Shown: piece by piece, positions 18,390 to 32,100 of the stretch
How positions within the stretch are numbered: position 1 is the stretch's first letter
How the letters are laid out: each line of letters opens with the position of its first letter
Source: Balanoglossus misakiensis
Taxonomy: Eukaryota; Hemichordata
DNA length: 64,000 bases
Direction of reading: 5' to 3'
NCBI GenBank assembly: GCA_040954595.2
Contig: CM082593.2
Span: 10,292,001-10,356,000, forward strand
Position numbers and translations under genes: made by a program
Notes under the pieces: model-generated
What the model saw: the letters and a program-made list of their open reading frames with translations, nothing else
The model's database searches: none
What the model was told of the DNA's origin: nothing

Positions 18390-20010
18390 TTTTTTCAAAA
18401 ATCTACGAAATTTTGAGATTTTGCAAAGTCGAAAATTTGTCATTTTTTGATGATTTTCACCCATGATTTTTTTGAAAAAATCTGCGAAATTTTGAGATTT
18501 TGCAAAGTCGAAAATTTGTCATTTATTAATGATTTTCACCCATGATTTTTTTCAAAAATCGACGAAATTTGAGATTTTGCAAATTCGAAAATTTCTAATT
18601 TTTTGATGATTTTCACCCATGATTTTTTTTTTCAAAAATCGACAAAATTTTGAGATTTTGCAAAGTCGAAAATGTGTCATTTTTTGATGATTTTCACCCA
18701 AGATTTTTTTCAAAAATCGACGAAATTTGAGATTTTGCAAAGTCGAAAATTTGTCATTTTTTGATGATTTTTACCCATGATTTTTTTTTTCAAAAATCGA
18801 CCAAATTTTGAGATTTTGCAAAGCCGAAAATTTGTCATTTTTTGATGATTTTCACCCATGATTTTTCTCAAAAATCGACGAAATTTTGAGATTTTGCAAA
18901 GTCGAAAATTTTTCATTTTTTGATGATTTTCACCCATGATTTTTCTCAAAAATCGACGAAATTTTGAGATTTTGCAAAGTCGAAAATTTGTCATTTTTTG
19001 ATGATTTTCACCCATGTTTTTTTTCAAAATTGAACGAACCCATGATTTTTTTCAAAAATCGACGAAATTTTGAGATTTTGCAAAGTAGAAAATTTGTCAT
19101 TTTTTGATGATTTTCACCCATGATTTTTTTCAAAAATCGACGAAATTTTGAGATTTTGCAAAGTCGAAAATTTGTCATTTTTTGATGATTTTCACCCATG
19201 ATTTTTTTCAAAAATCTACGAAATTTTGAGATTTTGCAAAGTCGAAAATTTGTCATTTTTTGATGATTTTCACCCATGATTTTTTTGAAAAAATCTGCGA
19301 AATTTTGAGATTTTGCAAAGTCGAAAATTTGTCATTTATTAATGATTTTCACCCATGATTTTTTTCAAAAATCGACGAAATTTGAGATTTTGCAAATTCG
19401 AAAATTTCTAATTTTTTGATGATTTTCACCCATGATTTTTTTTTTCAAAAATCGACAAAATTTTGAGATTTTGCAAAGTCGAAAATGTGTCATTTTTTGA
19501 TGATTTTCACCCAAGATTTTTTTCAAAAATCGACGAAATTTGAGATTTTGCAAAGTCGAAAATTTGTCATTTTTTGATGATTTTTACCCATGATTTTTTT
19601 TTTCAAAAATCGACCAAATTTTGAGATTTTGCAAAGCCGAAAATTTGTCATTTTTTGATGATTTTCACCCATGATTTTTCTCAAAAATCGACGAAATTTT
19701 GAGATTTTGCAAAGTCGAAAATTTTTCATTTTTTGATGATTTTCACCCATGATTTTTCTCAAAAATCGACGAAATTTTGAGATTTTGCAAAGTCGAAAAT
19801 TTGTCATTTTTTGATGATTTTCACCCATGTTTTTTTTCAAAATTGAACGAACCCATGATTTTTTTCAAAAATCGACGAAATTTTGAGATTTTGCAAAGTA
19901 GAAAATTTGTCATTTTTTGATGATTTTCACCCATGATTTTTTTCAAAAATCGACGAAATTTTGAGATTTTGCAAAGTCGAAAATTTGTCATTTTTTGATG
20001 ATTTTCACCC
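18390..20010. repeat. Tandem duplication with 813-bp period
   Basis: The private variants GAAAAAATCTGCG (18473, 19286) and CACCCAAGATT (18700, 19513) recur exactly 813 bases apart, so about ten units were copied as a block. Confidence 0.85.
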
Positions 20011-22400
20011 ATAATTTTTTTTTCAAAAACCGACAAAATTTTGAGATTTTGCAAAGTCGAAAATTTGTCATTTTTTGATTATTTTCACCCATGATTTTTT
20101 TCAAAAATCGACAAAATTTTTAGATTTTGCAAAGTCGAAAATTTGTCATTTTTTGATGATTTTCACCATGATTTTTTTTTTAAAAAATCGACGAAATTTT
20201 GAGATTTTGCAAAGTCGAAAATTTGTCATTTTTTGATGATTTTCACCCATGATTTTTTTCAAAAATCGACGAAATTTGAGATTTTGCAAAGTCGAAAATT
20301 TGTCATTTTTTGATGATTTTCACCCATGATTTTTTTCAAAAATCGACGAAATTTTGAGATTTTGCAAATTCGAAAATTTGTAATTTTTTGATGATTTTCA
20401 CCCATGTTTTTTTCAAAAATCAACGAACCCATGATTTTTTTTCAAAAATCGACCAAATTTTGGGATTTTGCAAAGACGAAAATTTGTCATTTTTTGATGA
20501 TTTTCACCCATGATTTTTCTCAAAAATCGACGAAATTTTGAGACTTTGCAAAGTCGAAAATTTGTCATTTTTTGATGATTTTCACCCGTGATTTTTTTCA
20601 AAAATCGACGAAATTTGAGATTTTGCAAATTCGAAAATTTGTAATTTTTTGTTAATTTTCACCCTTTTTTTTCAAAAATCAACGAACCCATGATTTTTTT
20701 TCAAAAATCGACAAAATTTTGAGATTTTGCATAGCCGAAAATTTGTCATTTTTTGATGATTTTCACCCATGTTTTTTTTCAAAATTGAACGAACCCATGA
20801 TTTTTTTCAAAAATCGACGAAATTTTGAGATTTTGGAAAGTCGAAAATTTGTCATTTTTTGATGATTTTCACCCATGATTTTTTTCAAAAATCGACGAAA
20901 TTTTGAGATTTTGCAAAGTCGAAAATTTGTCATTTTTTGATGATTTTCACCCATGATTTTTTTTTCAAAAACCGACAAAATTTTGAGATTTTGCAAAGTC
21001 GAAAATTTGTCATTTTTTGATTATTTTCACCCATGATTTTTTTCAAAAAACGACAAAATTTTTAGATTTTGCAAAGTCGAAAATTTGTCATTTTTTGATG
21101 ATTTTCACCATGATTTTTTTTTAAAAAATCGACGAAATTTTGAGATTTTGCAAAGTCGAAAATTTGTCATTTTTTGATGATTTTCACCCATGATTTTTTT
21201 CAAAAATCGACGAAATTTGAGATTTTGCAAAGTCGAAAATTTGTCATTTTTTGATGATTTTCACCCATGATTTTTTTCAAAAATCGACGAAATTTTGAGA
21301 TTTTGCAAATTCGAAAATTTGTAATTTTTTGATGATTTTCACCCATGTTTTTTTTCAAAAATCAACGAACCCATGATTTTTTTTCAAAAATCGACCAAAT
21401 TTTGGGATTTTGCAAAGACGAAAATTTGTCATTTTTTGATGATTTTCACCCATGATTTTTCTCAAAAATCGACGAAATTTTGAGATTTTGCAAAGTCGAA
21501 AATTTGTCATTTTTTGATGATTTTCACCCATGATTTTTTTCAAAAATCGACGAAATTTGAGATTTTGCAAATTCGAAAATTTGTAATTTTTTGTTGATTT
21601 TCACCCTTTTTTTTCAAAAATCAACGAACCCATGATTTTTTTTCAAAAATCGACAAAATTTTGAGATTTTGCAAAGCCGAAAATTTGTCATTTTTTGATG
21701 ATTTTCACCCATGATTTTTCTCAAAAATCGACGAAATTTTGAGATTTTGCAAAGTCGAAAATTTTTCATTTTTTGATGATTTTCACCCATGATTTTTTTC
21801 AAAAATCTACGAAATTTTGAGATTTTGCAAAGTCGAAAATTTGTCATTTTTTGATGATTTTCACCCATGATTTTTTTCAAAAATCGACGAAATTTGAGAT
21901 TTTGCAAAGTCGAAAATTTGTCATTTTTTGATGATTTTCACCCATGATTTTTTTCAAAAATCGACGAAATTTTGAGATTTTGCAAATTCGAAAATTTGTA
22001 ATTTTTTGATGATTTTCACCCATGTTTTTTTTCAAAAATCAACGAACCCATGATTTTTTTTCAAAAATCGACCAAATTTTGGGATTTTGCAAAGACGAAA
22101 ATTTGTCATTTTTTGATGATTTTCACCCATGATTTTTCTCAAAAATCGACGAAATTTTGAGATTTTGCAAAGTCGAAAATTTGTCATTTTTTGATGATTT
22201 TCACCCATGATTTTTTTCAAAAATCGACGAAATTTGAGATTTTGCAAATTCGAAAATTTGTAATTTTTTGTTGATTTTCACCCTTTTTTTTCAAAAATCA
22301 ACGAACCCATGATTTTTTTTCAAAAATCGACAAAATTTTGAGATTTTGCAAAGCCGAAAATTTGTCATTTTTTGATGATTTTCACCCATGATTTTTCTCA
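19800..22400. repeat. Higher-order repeats with 942-bp and 677-bp shifts
   Basis: Blocks starting near 19821 and 20413 recur 942 bases later (20763, 21355). The latter recurs again 677 bases on, at 22032. The two shifts differ by 265 bases, about three units, so block length changed between copies. Confidence 0.7.
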
Positions 22401-22927
22401 AAAATCGACGAAATTTTGAGATTTTGCAAAGTCGAAAATTTTTCATTTTTTGATGATTTTCACCCATGATTTTTTTTCAAAAATCTGCGAAATTTTGAGA
22501 TTTTGCAAAGTCGAAAATTTGTCATTTTTTGATGATTTTCACCCATGATTTTTTTTCAAAAAATCGACGAAATTTTGAGATTTTGCAAAGTCGAAAATTT
22601 GTCATTTTTTGATTATTTTCACCCATGATTTTTTTTTTCAAAAAATCGACACAATTTTGAGATTTTGCAAAGTCGAAAATGTGTCATTTTTTGATGATTT
22701 TCACCCATGATTTTTTTCAAAAAGCGACGAAATTTGAGATTTTGCAAAGTCGAAAATTTGTCATTTTTTTATGATTTTTACCCATGATTTTTTTTTTCAA
22801 AAATCGACACAATTTTGAGATTTTGCAAAGTCGAAAATGTGTCATTTTTTGATGATTTTCACCCATGATTTTTTTCAAAAATCGACGAAATTTGAGATTT
22901 TGCAAAGTCGAAAATTTGTCATTTTTT

Positions 22928-25900
22928 GATGATTTTTACCCATGATTTTTTTTTTCAAAAATCGACCAAATTTTGAGATTTTGCAAAGACGAAAATGTGT
23001 CATTTTTTGATGATTTTCACCCATGATTTTTTTTCAAAAATCTACGAAATTTTGAGATTTTGCAAAGTCGAAAATTTGTCATTTTTTTATGATTTTCACC
23101 CATGTTTTTTTCAAAATTGAACGAACCCATGATTTTTTTCAAAAATCGACGAAATTTTGAGATTTTGCAAAGTAGAAAATTTGTCATTTTTTGATGATTT
23201 TCACCCATGATTTTTTTCAAAAATCGACGAAATTTTGAGATTTTGCAAAGTCGAAAATTTGACATTTTTTGATGATTTTCACCCATGATTTTTTTCAAAA
23301 GTCGACGAAATTTTGAGATTTTGCAAAGACAAAAATTTTTCATTTTTTGATGATTTTCACCCGTGATTTTTTTCAAAAATCGACAAAATTTTGAGATTTT
23401 GCAAAGTCGAAAATTTGACATTTTTTGATGATTTTCACCCATGTTTTTTTTCAAAAATCAACGAACCCATGATTTTTTTTCAAAAATCGACGAAATTTAG
23501 AGATTTTGCAAAGTCGAAAATTTGTCATTTCTTAATGATTTTCACCCATGTTTTTTTTTCAAAAATCGACAAAATTTTGAGATTTTGCAAAGTCGAAAAT
23601 TTGTAATTTTTTGATGATTTTCACCCATGTTTTTTTTCAAAATTGAACGAACCCATGATTTTTTTCAAAAATCGACGAAATTTTGAGATTTTGCAAAGAC
23701 GAAAATTTGTAATTTTTTGATGATTTTCACCCATGACTTTTTTTCAAAAATTTACGAAATTTTGAGATTTTGCAAAGTCGAAAATTTGTCATTTTTTGAT
23801 GATTTTCACCAATGATTTTTCTCAAAAATCGACGAAATTTTGAGATTTTGGAAAGTCGAAAATTTGTCATTTTTTGATGATTTTCACCCATGATTTTTTT
23901 TCAAAAACTGACGAAATTTTGAGATTTTGCAAAGTCGAAAATTTGTCATTTATTAATGATTTTCACCGATGATTTTTTTTTCAAAAATAGACAAAATTTT
24001 GAGATTTTGCAAAGTCGAAAATTTGTAATTTTTTGATGATTTTCACCCATGTTTTTTTCTAAATTGAACGAACCCATGATTTTTTTCAAAAATCGACGAA
24101 ATTTTTAGATTTTGCAAAGTCGAAAATTTGTCATTCTTTGATGATTTTCACCCATGATTTTTTTCAAAAATCGACGAAATTTTGAGATTTTGCAAAGTCG
24201 AAAATTTGTCATTTTTTGATGATTTTCCCCTATTATTTTTTTCAAAAATCGACGAAATTTTTAGATTTTGCAAAGTCGAAAATTTGTAATTTTTTGATGA
24301 TTTTTACCCATGATTTTTTTTTTCAAAAATCGACGAAATTTTGAGATTTTGCAAATTCGAAAATTTGTAATTTTTTGATGATTTTCACCCATGTTTTTAT
24401 TCAAAAATCAACGAACCCATGATTTTTTTTTCAAAAAAGGACAAAATTTTGAGATTTTTCAAAGTCGAAAATTTGTCATTTTTTGATGATTTTCACCCAT
24501 GATTTTTCTCAAAAATCGACGAAATTTTGAGATTTTGGAAAGTCGAAAATTTGTCATTTTTTGATGATTTTCACCCATGATTTTTTTTCAAAAATCGACG
24601 AAATTTTGAGATTTTGCAAAGTCGAAAATTTGTCATTTATTAATGATTTTCACCCATGATTATTTTTCAAAAATCGACAAAATTTTGAGATTTTGCAAAG
24701 TCGAAAATTTGTCATTTTTTGATGATTTTTACCCATGATTTTTTTTTTTCAAAAATCGACCAAATTTTGAGATTTTGCAAAGACGAAAATGTGTCATTTT
24801 TTGATGATTTTCACCCATGATTTTTTTTCAAAAATCTACGAAATTTTGAGATTTTGCAAAGTCGAAAATTTGTCATTTTTTGATGATTTTCACCCATGAT
24901 TTTTCACAAAAACCGACGAAATTTTGAGATTTTGCAAAGTCGAAAATTTGTCATTTTTTTATGATTTTCACCCATGTTTTTTTCAAAATTGAACGAACCC
25001 ATGATTTTTTTCAAAAATCGACGAAATTTTGAGATTTTGCAAAGTAGAAAATTTGTCATTTTTTGATGATTTTCACCCATGATTTTTTTCAAAAATCGAC
25101 GAAATTTTGAGATTTTGCAAAGTCGAAAATTTGACATTTTTTGATGATTTTCACCCATGATTTTTTTCAAAAGTCGACGAAATTTTGAGATTTTGCAAAG
25201 ACAAAAATTTTTCATTTTTTGATGATTTTCACCCGTGATTTTTTTCAAAAATCGACAAAATTTTGAGATTTTGCAAAGTCGAAAATTTGACATTTTTTGA
25301 TGATTTTCACCCATGTTTTTTTTCAAAAATCAACGAACCCATGATTTTTTTTCAAAAATCGACGAAATTTAGAGATTTTGCAAAGTCGAAAATTTGTCAT
25401 TTCTTAATGATTTTCACCCATGTTTTTTTTTCAAAAATCGACAAAATTTTGAGATTTTGCAAAGTCGAAAATTTGTAATTTTTTGATGATTTTCACCCAT
25501 GTTTTTTTTCAAAATTGAACGAACCCATGATTTTTTTCAAAAATCGACAAAATTTTGAGATTTTGCAAAGACGAAAATTTGTAATTTTTTGATGATTTTC
25601 ACCCATGACTTTTTTTCAAAAATTTACGAAATTTTGAGATTTTGCAAAGTCGAAAATTTGTCATTTTTTGATGATTTTCACCAATGATTTTTCTCAAAAA
25701 TCGACGAAATTTTGAGATTTTGGAAAGTCGAAAATTTGTCATTTTTTGATGATTTTCACCCATGATTTTTTTTCAAAAACTGACGAAATTTTGAGATTTT
25801 GCAAAGTCGAAAATTTGTCATTTATTAATGATTTTCACCGATGATTTTTTTTTCAAAAATAGACAAAATTTTGAGATTTTGCAAAGTCGAAAATTTGTAA

Positions 25901-26184
25901 TTTTTTGATGATTTTCACCCATGTTTTTTTCTAAATTGAACGAACCCATGATTTTTTTCAAAAATCGACGAAATTTTTAGATTTTGCAAAGTCGAAAATT
26001 TGTCATTCTTTGATGATTTTCACCCATGATTTTTTTCATAAATCGACGAAATTTTGAGATTTTGCAAAGTCGAAAATTTGTCATTTTTTGATGATTTTCC
26101 CCTATTATTTTTTTCAAAAATCGACGAAATTTTTAGATTTTGCAAAGTCGAAAATTTGTAATTTTTTGATGATTTTTACCCATG
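22928..26184. repeat. Higher-order repeat with 1872-bp shift
   Basis: The variant CCCCTATTATT at about 24227 recurs at about 26099, and the block at 23391 recurs at 25263, both 1872 bases apart. Left of about 24888 the shift falls to about 1793 because one unit (with TTTTTCACAAAAACCGACG) was added in the second copy. Confidence 0.75.
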
Positions 26185-29100
26185 ATTTTTTTTTTCAAAA
26201 ATCGACGAAATTTTGAGATTTTGCAAAGACGAAAATTTGTAATTTTTTGATGATTTTCACCCATGACTTTTTTTCAAAAATTTACGAAATTTTGTCATTT
26301 TTTGATGATTTTCACCCATGTTTTTTTTTTCAAAAATCGACGAAATTTTGAGATTTTGCAAATTCGAAAATTTGTAATTTTTTGATGATTTTCACCCATG
26401 TTTTTATTCAAAAATCAACGAACCCATGATTTTTTTTTCAAAAAAGGACAAAATTTTGAGATTTTTCAAAGTCGAAAATTTGTCATTTTTTGATGATTTT
26501 CACCCATGATTTTTCTCAAAAATCGACGAAATTTTGAGATTTTGGAAAGTCGAAAATTTGTCATTTTTTGATGATTTTCACCCATGATTTTTTTTCAAAA
26601 ATCGACGAAATTTTGAGATTTTGCAAAGTCGAAAATTTGTCATTTATTAATGATTTTCACCCATGATTATTTTTCAAAAATCGACAAAATTTTGAGATTT
26701 TGCAAAGTCGAAAATTTGTAATTTTTTGATGATTTTCACCCGTTTTTTTTTCAAAATTGAACGAACCCATGATTTTTTTCAAAAATCGACGAAATTTTGA
26801 GATTTTGCAAAGTCGAAAATTTGTGATTTTTTGATGATTTTCACCCATGATTTTTTTCAAAAATCGACAAAATTTTTAGATTTTGCAAAGTCGAAAATTT
26901 GTGATTTTTTGATTATTTTCACCCATGATTTTTTTCAAAAATCGACAAAATTTTTAGATTTTGCAAAGTCGAAAATTTGTCATTTTTTGATGATTTTCAC
27001 CATGAATTTTTTTTTAAAAATCGACGAAATTTTGAGATTTTGCAAAGACGAAAATTTGTCATTTTTTGATGATTTTCGGCCATGATTTTTTTTCAAAAAT
27101 GTACGAAATTTTGAGATTTTGCAAAGTCGAAAATTTGTCATTTTTTGATGATTTTCACCCATGATGTTTTTCAAAAATCGACAAAATTTTGAGATTTTGC
27201 AAAGACGAAAATTTGTCATTTTTTGATGATTTTCACCCATGATTTTTTTCAAAAGTCGACGAAATTTTGAGATTTTGCAAAGACAAAAATTTTTCATTTT
27301 TTGATGATTTTCACCCATGTTTTTTTTCAAAAATCAACGAACCCATGATTTTTTTTCAAAAATCGACGAAATTTAGAGATTTTGCAAAGTCGAAAATTTG
27401 TCATTTCTTAATGATTTTCACCCATGTTTTTTTTTCAAAAATCGACAAAATTTTGAGATTTTGCAAAGTCGAAAATTTGTCATTTTTGGATGATTTTCAC
27501 CCATGATTTTTTTCAAAAATCGACGAAATTTGAGATTTTGCAAATTCGAAAATTTGTAATTTTTTGTTGATTTTCACCCTTTTTTTTCAAAAATCAACGA
27601 ACCCATGATTTTTTTTCAAAAATCGACAAAATTTTGAGATTTTGCAAAGCCGAAAATTTGTCATTTTTTGACGATTTTCACCCATGATTTTTCTCAAAAA
27701 TCGACGAAATTTTGAGATTTTGCAAAGTCGAAAATTTTTCATTTTTTGATGATTTTCACCCATGATTTTTTTCAAAAATCTACGAAATTTTGAGATTTTG
27801 CAAAGACGAAAATTTGTCATTTTTTGATGATTTTCACCCATGATTTTTTTCAAAAATCTGCGAAATTTTGAGATTTTGCAAAGTCGAAAATTTGTCATTT
27901 ATTAATGATTTTCACCCATGATTTTTTTCAAAAATCGACGAAATTTGAGATTTTGCAAATTCGAAAATTTGTAATTTTTTGATGATTTTCACCATTTTTT
28001 TCAAAAATCAACGAACCCATGATTTTTTTTCAAAAATCGACAAAATTTTGAGATTTTGCAAAGCCGAAAATTTGTCATTTTTTGATGATTTTCACCCATG
28101 ATTTTTCTCAAAAATCGACGAAATTTTGAGATTTTGCAAAGTCGAAAATTTTTCATTTTTTGATGATTTTCACCCATGATTTTTTTCAAAAATCTACGAA
28201 ATTTTGAGATTTTGCAAAGTCGAAAATTTGTCATTTTTTGATGATTTTCACCCATGATTTTTTTCAAAAATCTGCGAAATTTTGAGATTTTGCAAAGTCG
28301 AAAATTTGTCATTTATTAATGATTTTCACCCATGATTTTTTTTCAAAAATCGACAAAATTTTGAGATTTTGCAAAGTCGAAAATTTGTAATTTTTTGATG
28401 ATTTTCACCCATGTTTTTTTTCAAAAATTAACGAACCCATGATTTTTTTCAAAAATCGACAACATTTTGAGATTTTGCAAAGTCGAAAATTTGTCATTTT
28501 TTGATGATTTTCACCCATGATTTTTCTCAAAAATCGACGAAATTTAGAGATTTTGCAAAGTCGAAAATTTGTCATTTTTTGATGATTTTCACCCATGATT
28601 TTTCTCAAAAATCGACGAAATTTTGAGATTTTGCAAAGTCGAAAATTTGTCATTTTTTGATGATTTTCACCCATGTTTTTTTCAAAATTGAACGAACCCA
28701 TGATTTTTTTCAAAAATCGACGAAATTTTGAGATTTTGCAAAGTAGAAAATTTGTCATTTTTTGATGATTTTCACCCATGATTTTTTTCAAAAATCGACG
28801 AAATTTTGAGATTTTGCAAAGTCGAAAATTTGTCATTTTTTGATTATTTTCACCCATGATGTTTTTCAAAAATCAACGAACCCATGATTTTTTTTCAAAA
28901 ATCGACAAAATTTTGAGATTTTGCAAAGTCGAAAATTTGTCATTTTTTGATGATTTTCACCCATGATTTTTCTCAAAAATCGACGAAATTTTGAGATTTT
29001 GCAAAGTCGAAAATTTGTAATTTTTTGATGATTTTCACCCATGATTTTTTTTTTCAAAAATCGACCAAATTTTGAGATTTTGCAAAGACGAAAATGTGTC

Positions 29101-32100
29101 ATTTTTTGATGATTTTCACCCATGATTTTTTTTCAAAAATCTACGAAATTTTGAGATTTTGCAAAGTCGAAAATTTGTCATTTTTTGATGATTTTCACCC
29201 ATGATTTTTCACAAAAACCGACGAAATTTTGAGATTTTGCAAAGTCGAAAATTTGTCATTTTTTTATGATTTTCACCCATGTTTTTTTCAAAATTGAACG
29301 AACCCATGATTTTTTTCAAAAATCGACGAAATTTTGAGATTTTGCAAAGTAGAAAATTTGTCATTTTTTGATGATTTTCACCCATGATTTTTTTCAAAAA
29401 TCGACGAAATTTTGAGATTTTGCAAAGTCGAAAATTTGACATTTTTTGATGATTTTCACCCATGATTTTTTTCAAAAGTCGACGAAATTTTGAGATTTTG
29501 CAAAGACAAAAATTTTTCATTTTTTGATGATTTTCACCCGTGATTTTTTTCAAAAATCGACAAAATTTTGAGATTTTGCAAAGTCGAAAATTTGACATTT
29601 TTTGATGATTTTCACCCATGTTTTTTTTCAAAAATCAACGAACCCATGATTTTTTTTCAAAAATCGACGAAATTTAGAGATTTTGCAAAGTCGAAAATTT
29701 GTCATTTCTTAATGATTTTCACCCATGTTTTTTTTTCAAAAATCGACAAAATTTTGAGATTTTGCAAAGTCGAAAATTGTAATTTTTTGATGATTTTCAC
29801 CCATGTTTTTTTTCAAAATTGAACGAACCCATGATTTTTTTCAAAAATCGACGAAATTTTGAGATTTTGCAAAGACGAAAATTTGTAATTTTTTGATGAT
29901 TTTCACACATGACTTTTTTTCAAAAATTTACGAAATTTTGAGATTTTGCAAAGTCGAAAATTTGTCATTTTTTGATGATTTTCACCAATGATTTTTCTCA
30001 AAAATCGACGAAATTTTGAGATTTTGGAAAGTCGAAAATTTGTCATTTTTTGATGATTTTCACCCATGATTTTTTTTCAAAAACTGACGAAATTTTGAGA
30101 TTTTGCAAAGTCGAAAATTTGTCATTTATTAATGATTTTCACCGATGATTTTTTTTTCAAAAATAGACAAAATTTTGAGATTTTGCAAAGTCGAAAATTT
30201 GTAATTTTTTGATGATTTTCACCCATGTTTTTTTCTAAATTGAACGAACCCATGATTTTTTTCAAAAATCGACGAAATTTTTAGATTTTGCAAAGTCGAA
30301 AATTTGTCATTCTTTGATGATTTTCACCCATGATTTTTTTCAAAAATCGACGAAATTTTGAGATTTTGCAAAGTCGAAAATTTGTCATTTTTTGATGATT
30401 TTCCCCTATTATTTGTTTCAAAAATCGACGAAATTTTTAGATTTTGCAAAGTCGAAAATTTGTAATTTTTTGATGATTTTTACCCATGATTTTTTTTTTC
30501 AAAAATCGACGAAATTTTGAGATTTTGCAAAGACGAAAATTTGTAATTTTTTGATGATTTTCACCCATGACTTTTTTTCAAAAATTTACGAAATTTTGTC
30601 ATTTTTTGATGATTTTCACCCATGTTTTTTTTTTCAAAAATCGACGAAATTTTGAGATTTTGCAAATTCGAAAATTTGTAATTTTTTGATGATTTTCACC
30701 CATGTTTTTATTCAAAAATCAACGAACCCATGATTTTTTTTTCAAAAAAGGACAAAATTTTGAGATTTTTCAAAGTCGAAAATTTGTCATTTTTTGATGA
30801 TTTTCACCCATGATTTTTCTCAAAAATCGACGAAATTTTGAGATTTTGGAAAGTCGAAAATTTGTCATTTTTTGATGATTTTCACCCATGATTTTTTTTC
30901 AAAAATCGACGAAATTTTGAGATTTTGCAAAGTCGAAAATTTGTCATTTATTAATGATTTTCACCCATGATTATTTTTCAAAAATCGACAAAATTTTGAG
31001 ATTTTGCAAAGTCGAAAATTTGTAATTTTTTGATGATTTTCACCCGTTTTTTTTTCAAAATTGAACGAACCCATGATTTTTTTCAAAAATCGACGAAATT
31101 TTGAGATTTTGCAAAGTCGAAAATTTGTGATTTTTTGATGATTTTCACCCATGATTTTTTTCAAAAATCGACAAAATTTTTAGATTTTGCAAAGTCGAAA
31201 ATTTGTGATTTTTTGATTATTTTCACCCATGATTTTTTTCAAAAATCGACAAAATTTTTAGATTTTGCAAAGTCGAAAATTTGTCATTTTTTGATGATTT
31301 TCACCATGATTTTTTTTTTAAAAATCGACGAAATTTTGAGATTTTGCAAAGACGAAAATTTGTCATTTTTTGATGATTTTCGGCCATGATTTTTTTTCAA
31401 AAATGTACGAAATTTTGAGATTTTGCAAAGTCGAAAATTTGTCATTTTTTGATGATTTTCACCCATGATGTTTTTCAAAAATCGACAAAATTTTGAGATT
31501 TTGCAAAGACGAAAATTTGTCATTTTTTGATGATTTTCACCCATGATTTTTTTCAAAAGTCGACGAAATTTTGAGATTTTGCAAAGACAAAAATTTTTCA
31601 TTTTTTGATGATTTTCACCCATGTTTTTTTTCAAAAATCAACGAACCCATGATTTTTTTTCAAAAATCGACGAAATTTAGAGATTTTGCAAAGTCGAAAA
31701 TTTGTCATTTCTTAATGATTTTCACCCATGTTTTTTTTTCAAAAATCGACAAAATTTTGAGATTTTGCAAAGTCGAAAATTTGTCATTTTTGGATGATTT
31801 TCACCCATGATTTTTTTCAAAAATCGACGAAATTTGAGATTTTGCAAATTCGAAAATTTGTAATTTTTTGTTGATTTTCACCCTTTTTTTTCAAAAATCA
31901 ACGAACCCATGATTTTTTTTCAAAAATCGACAAAATTTTGAGATTTTGCAAAGCCGAAAATTTGTCATTTTTTGACGATTTTCACCCATGATTTTTCTCA
32001 AAAATCGACGAAATTTTGAGATTTTGCAAAGTCGAAAATTTTTCATTTTTTGATGATTTTCACCCATGATTTTTTTCAAAAATCTACGAAATTTTGAGAT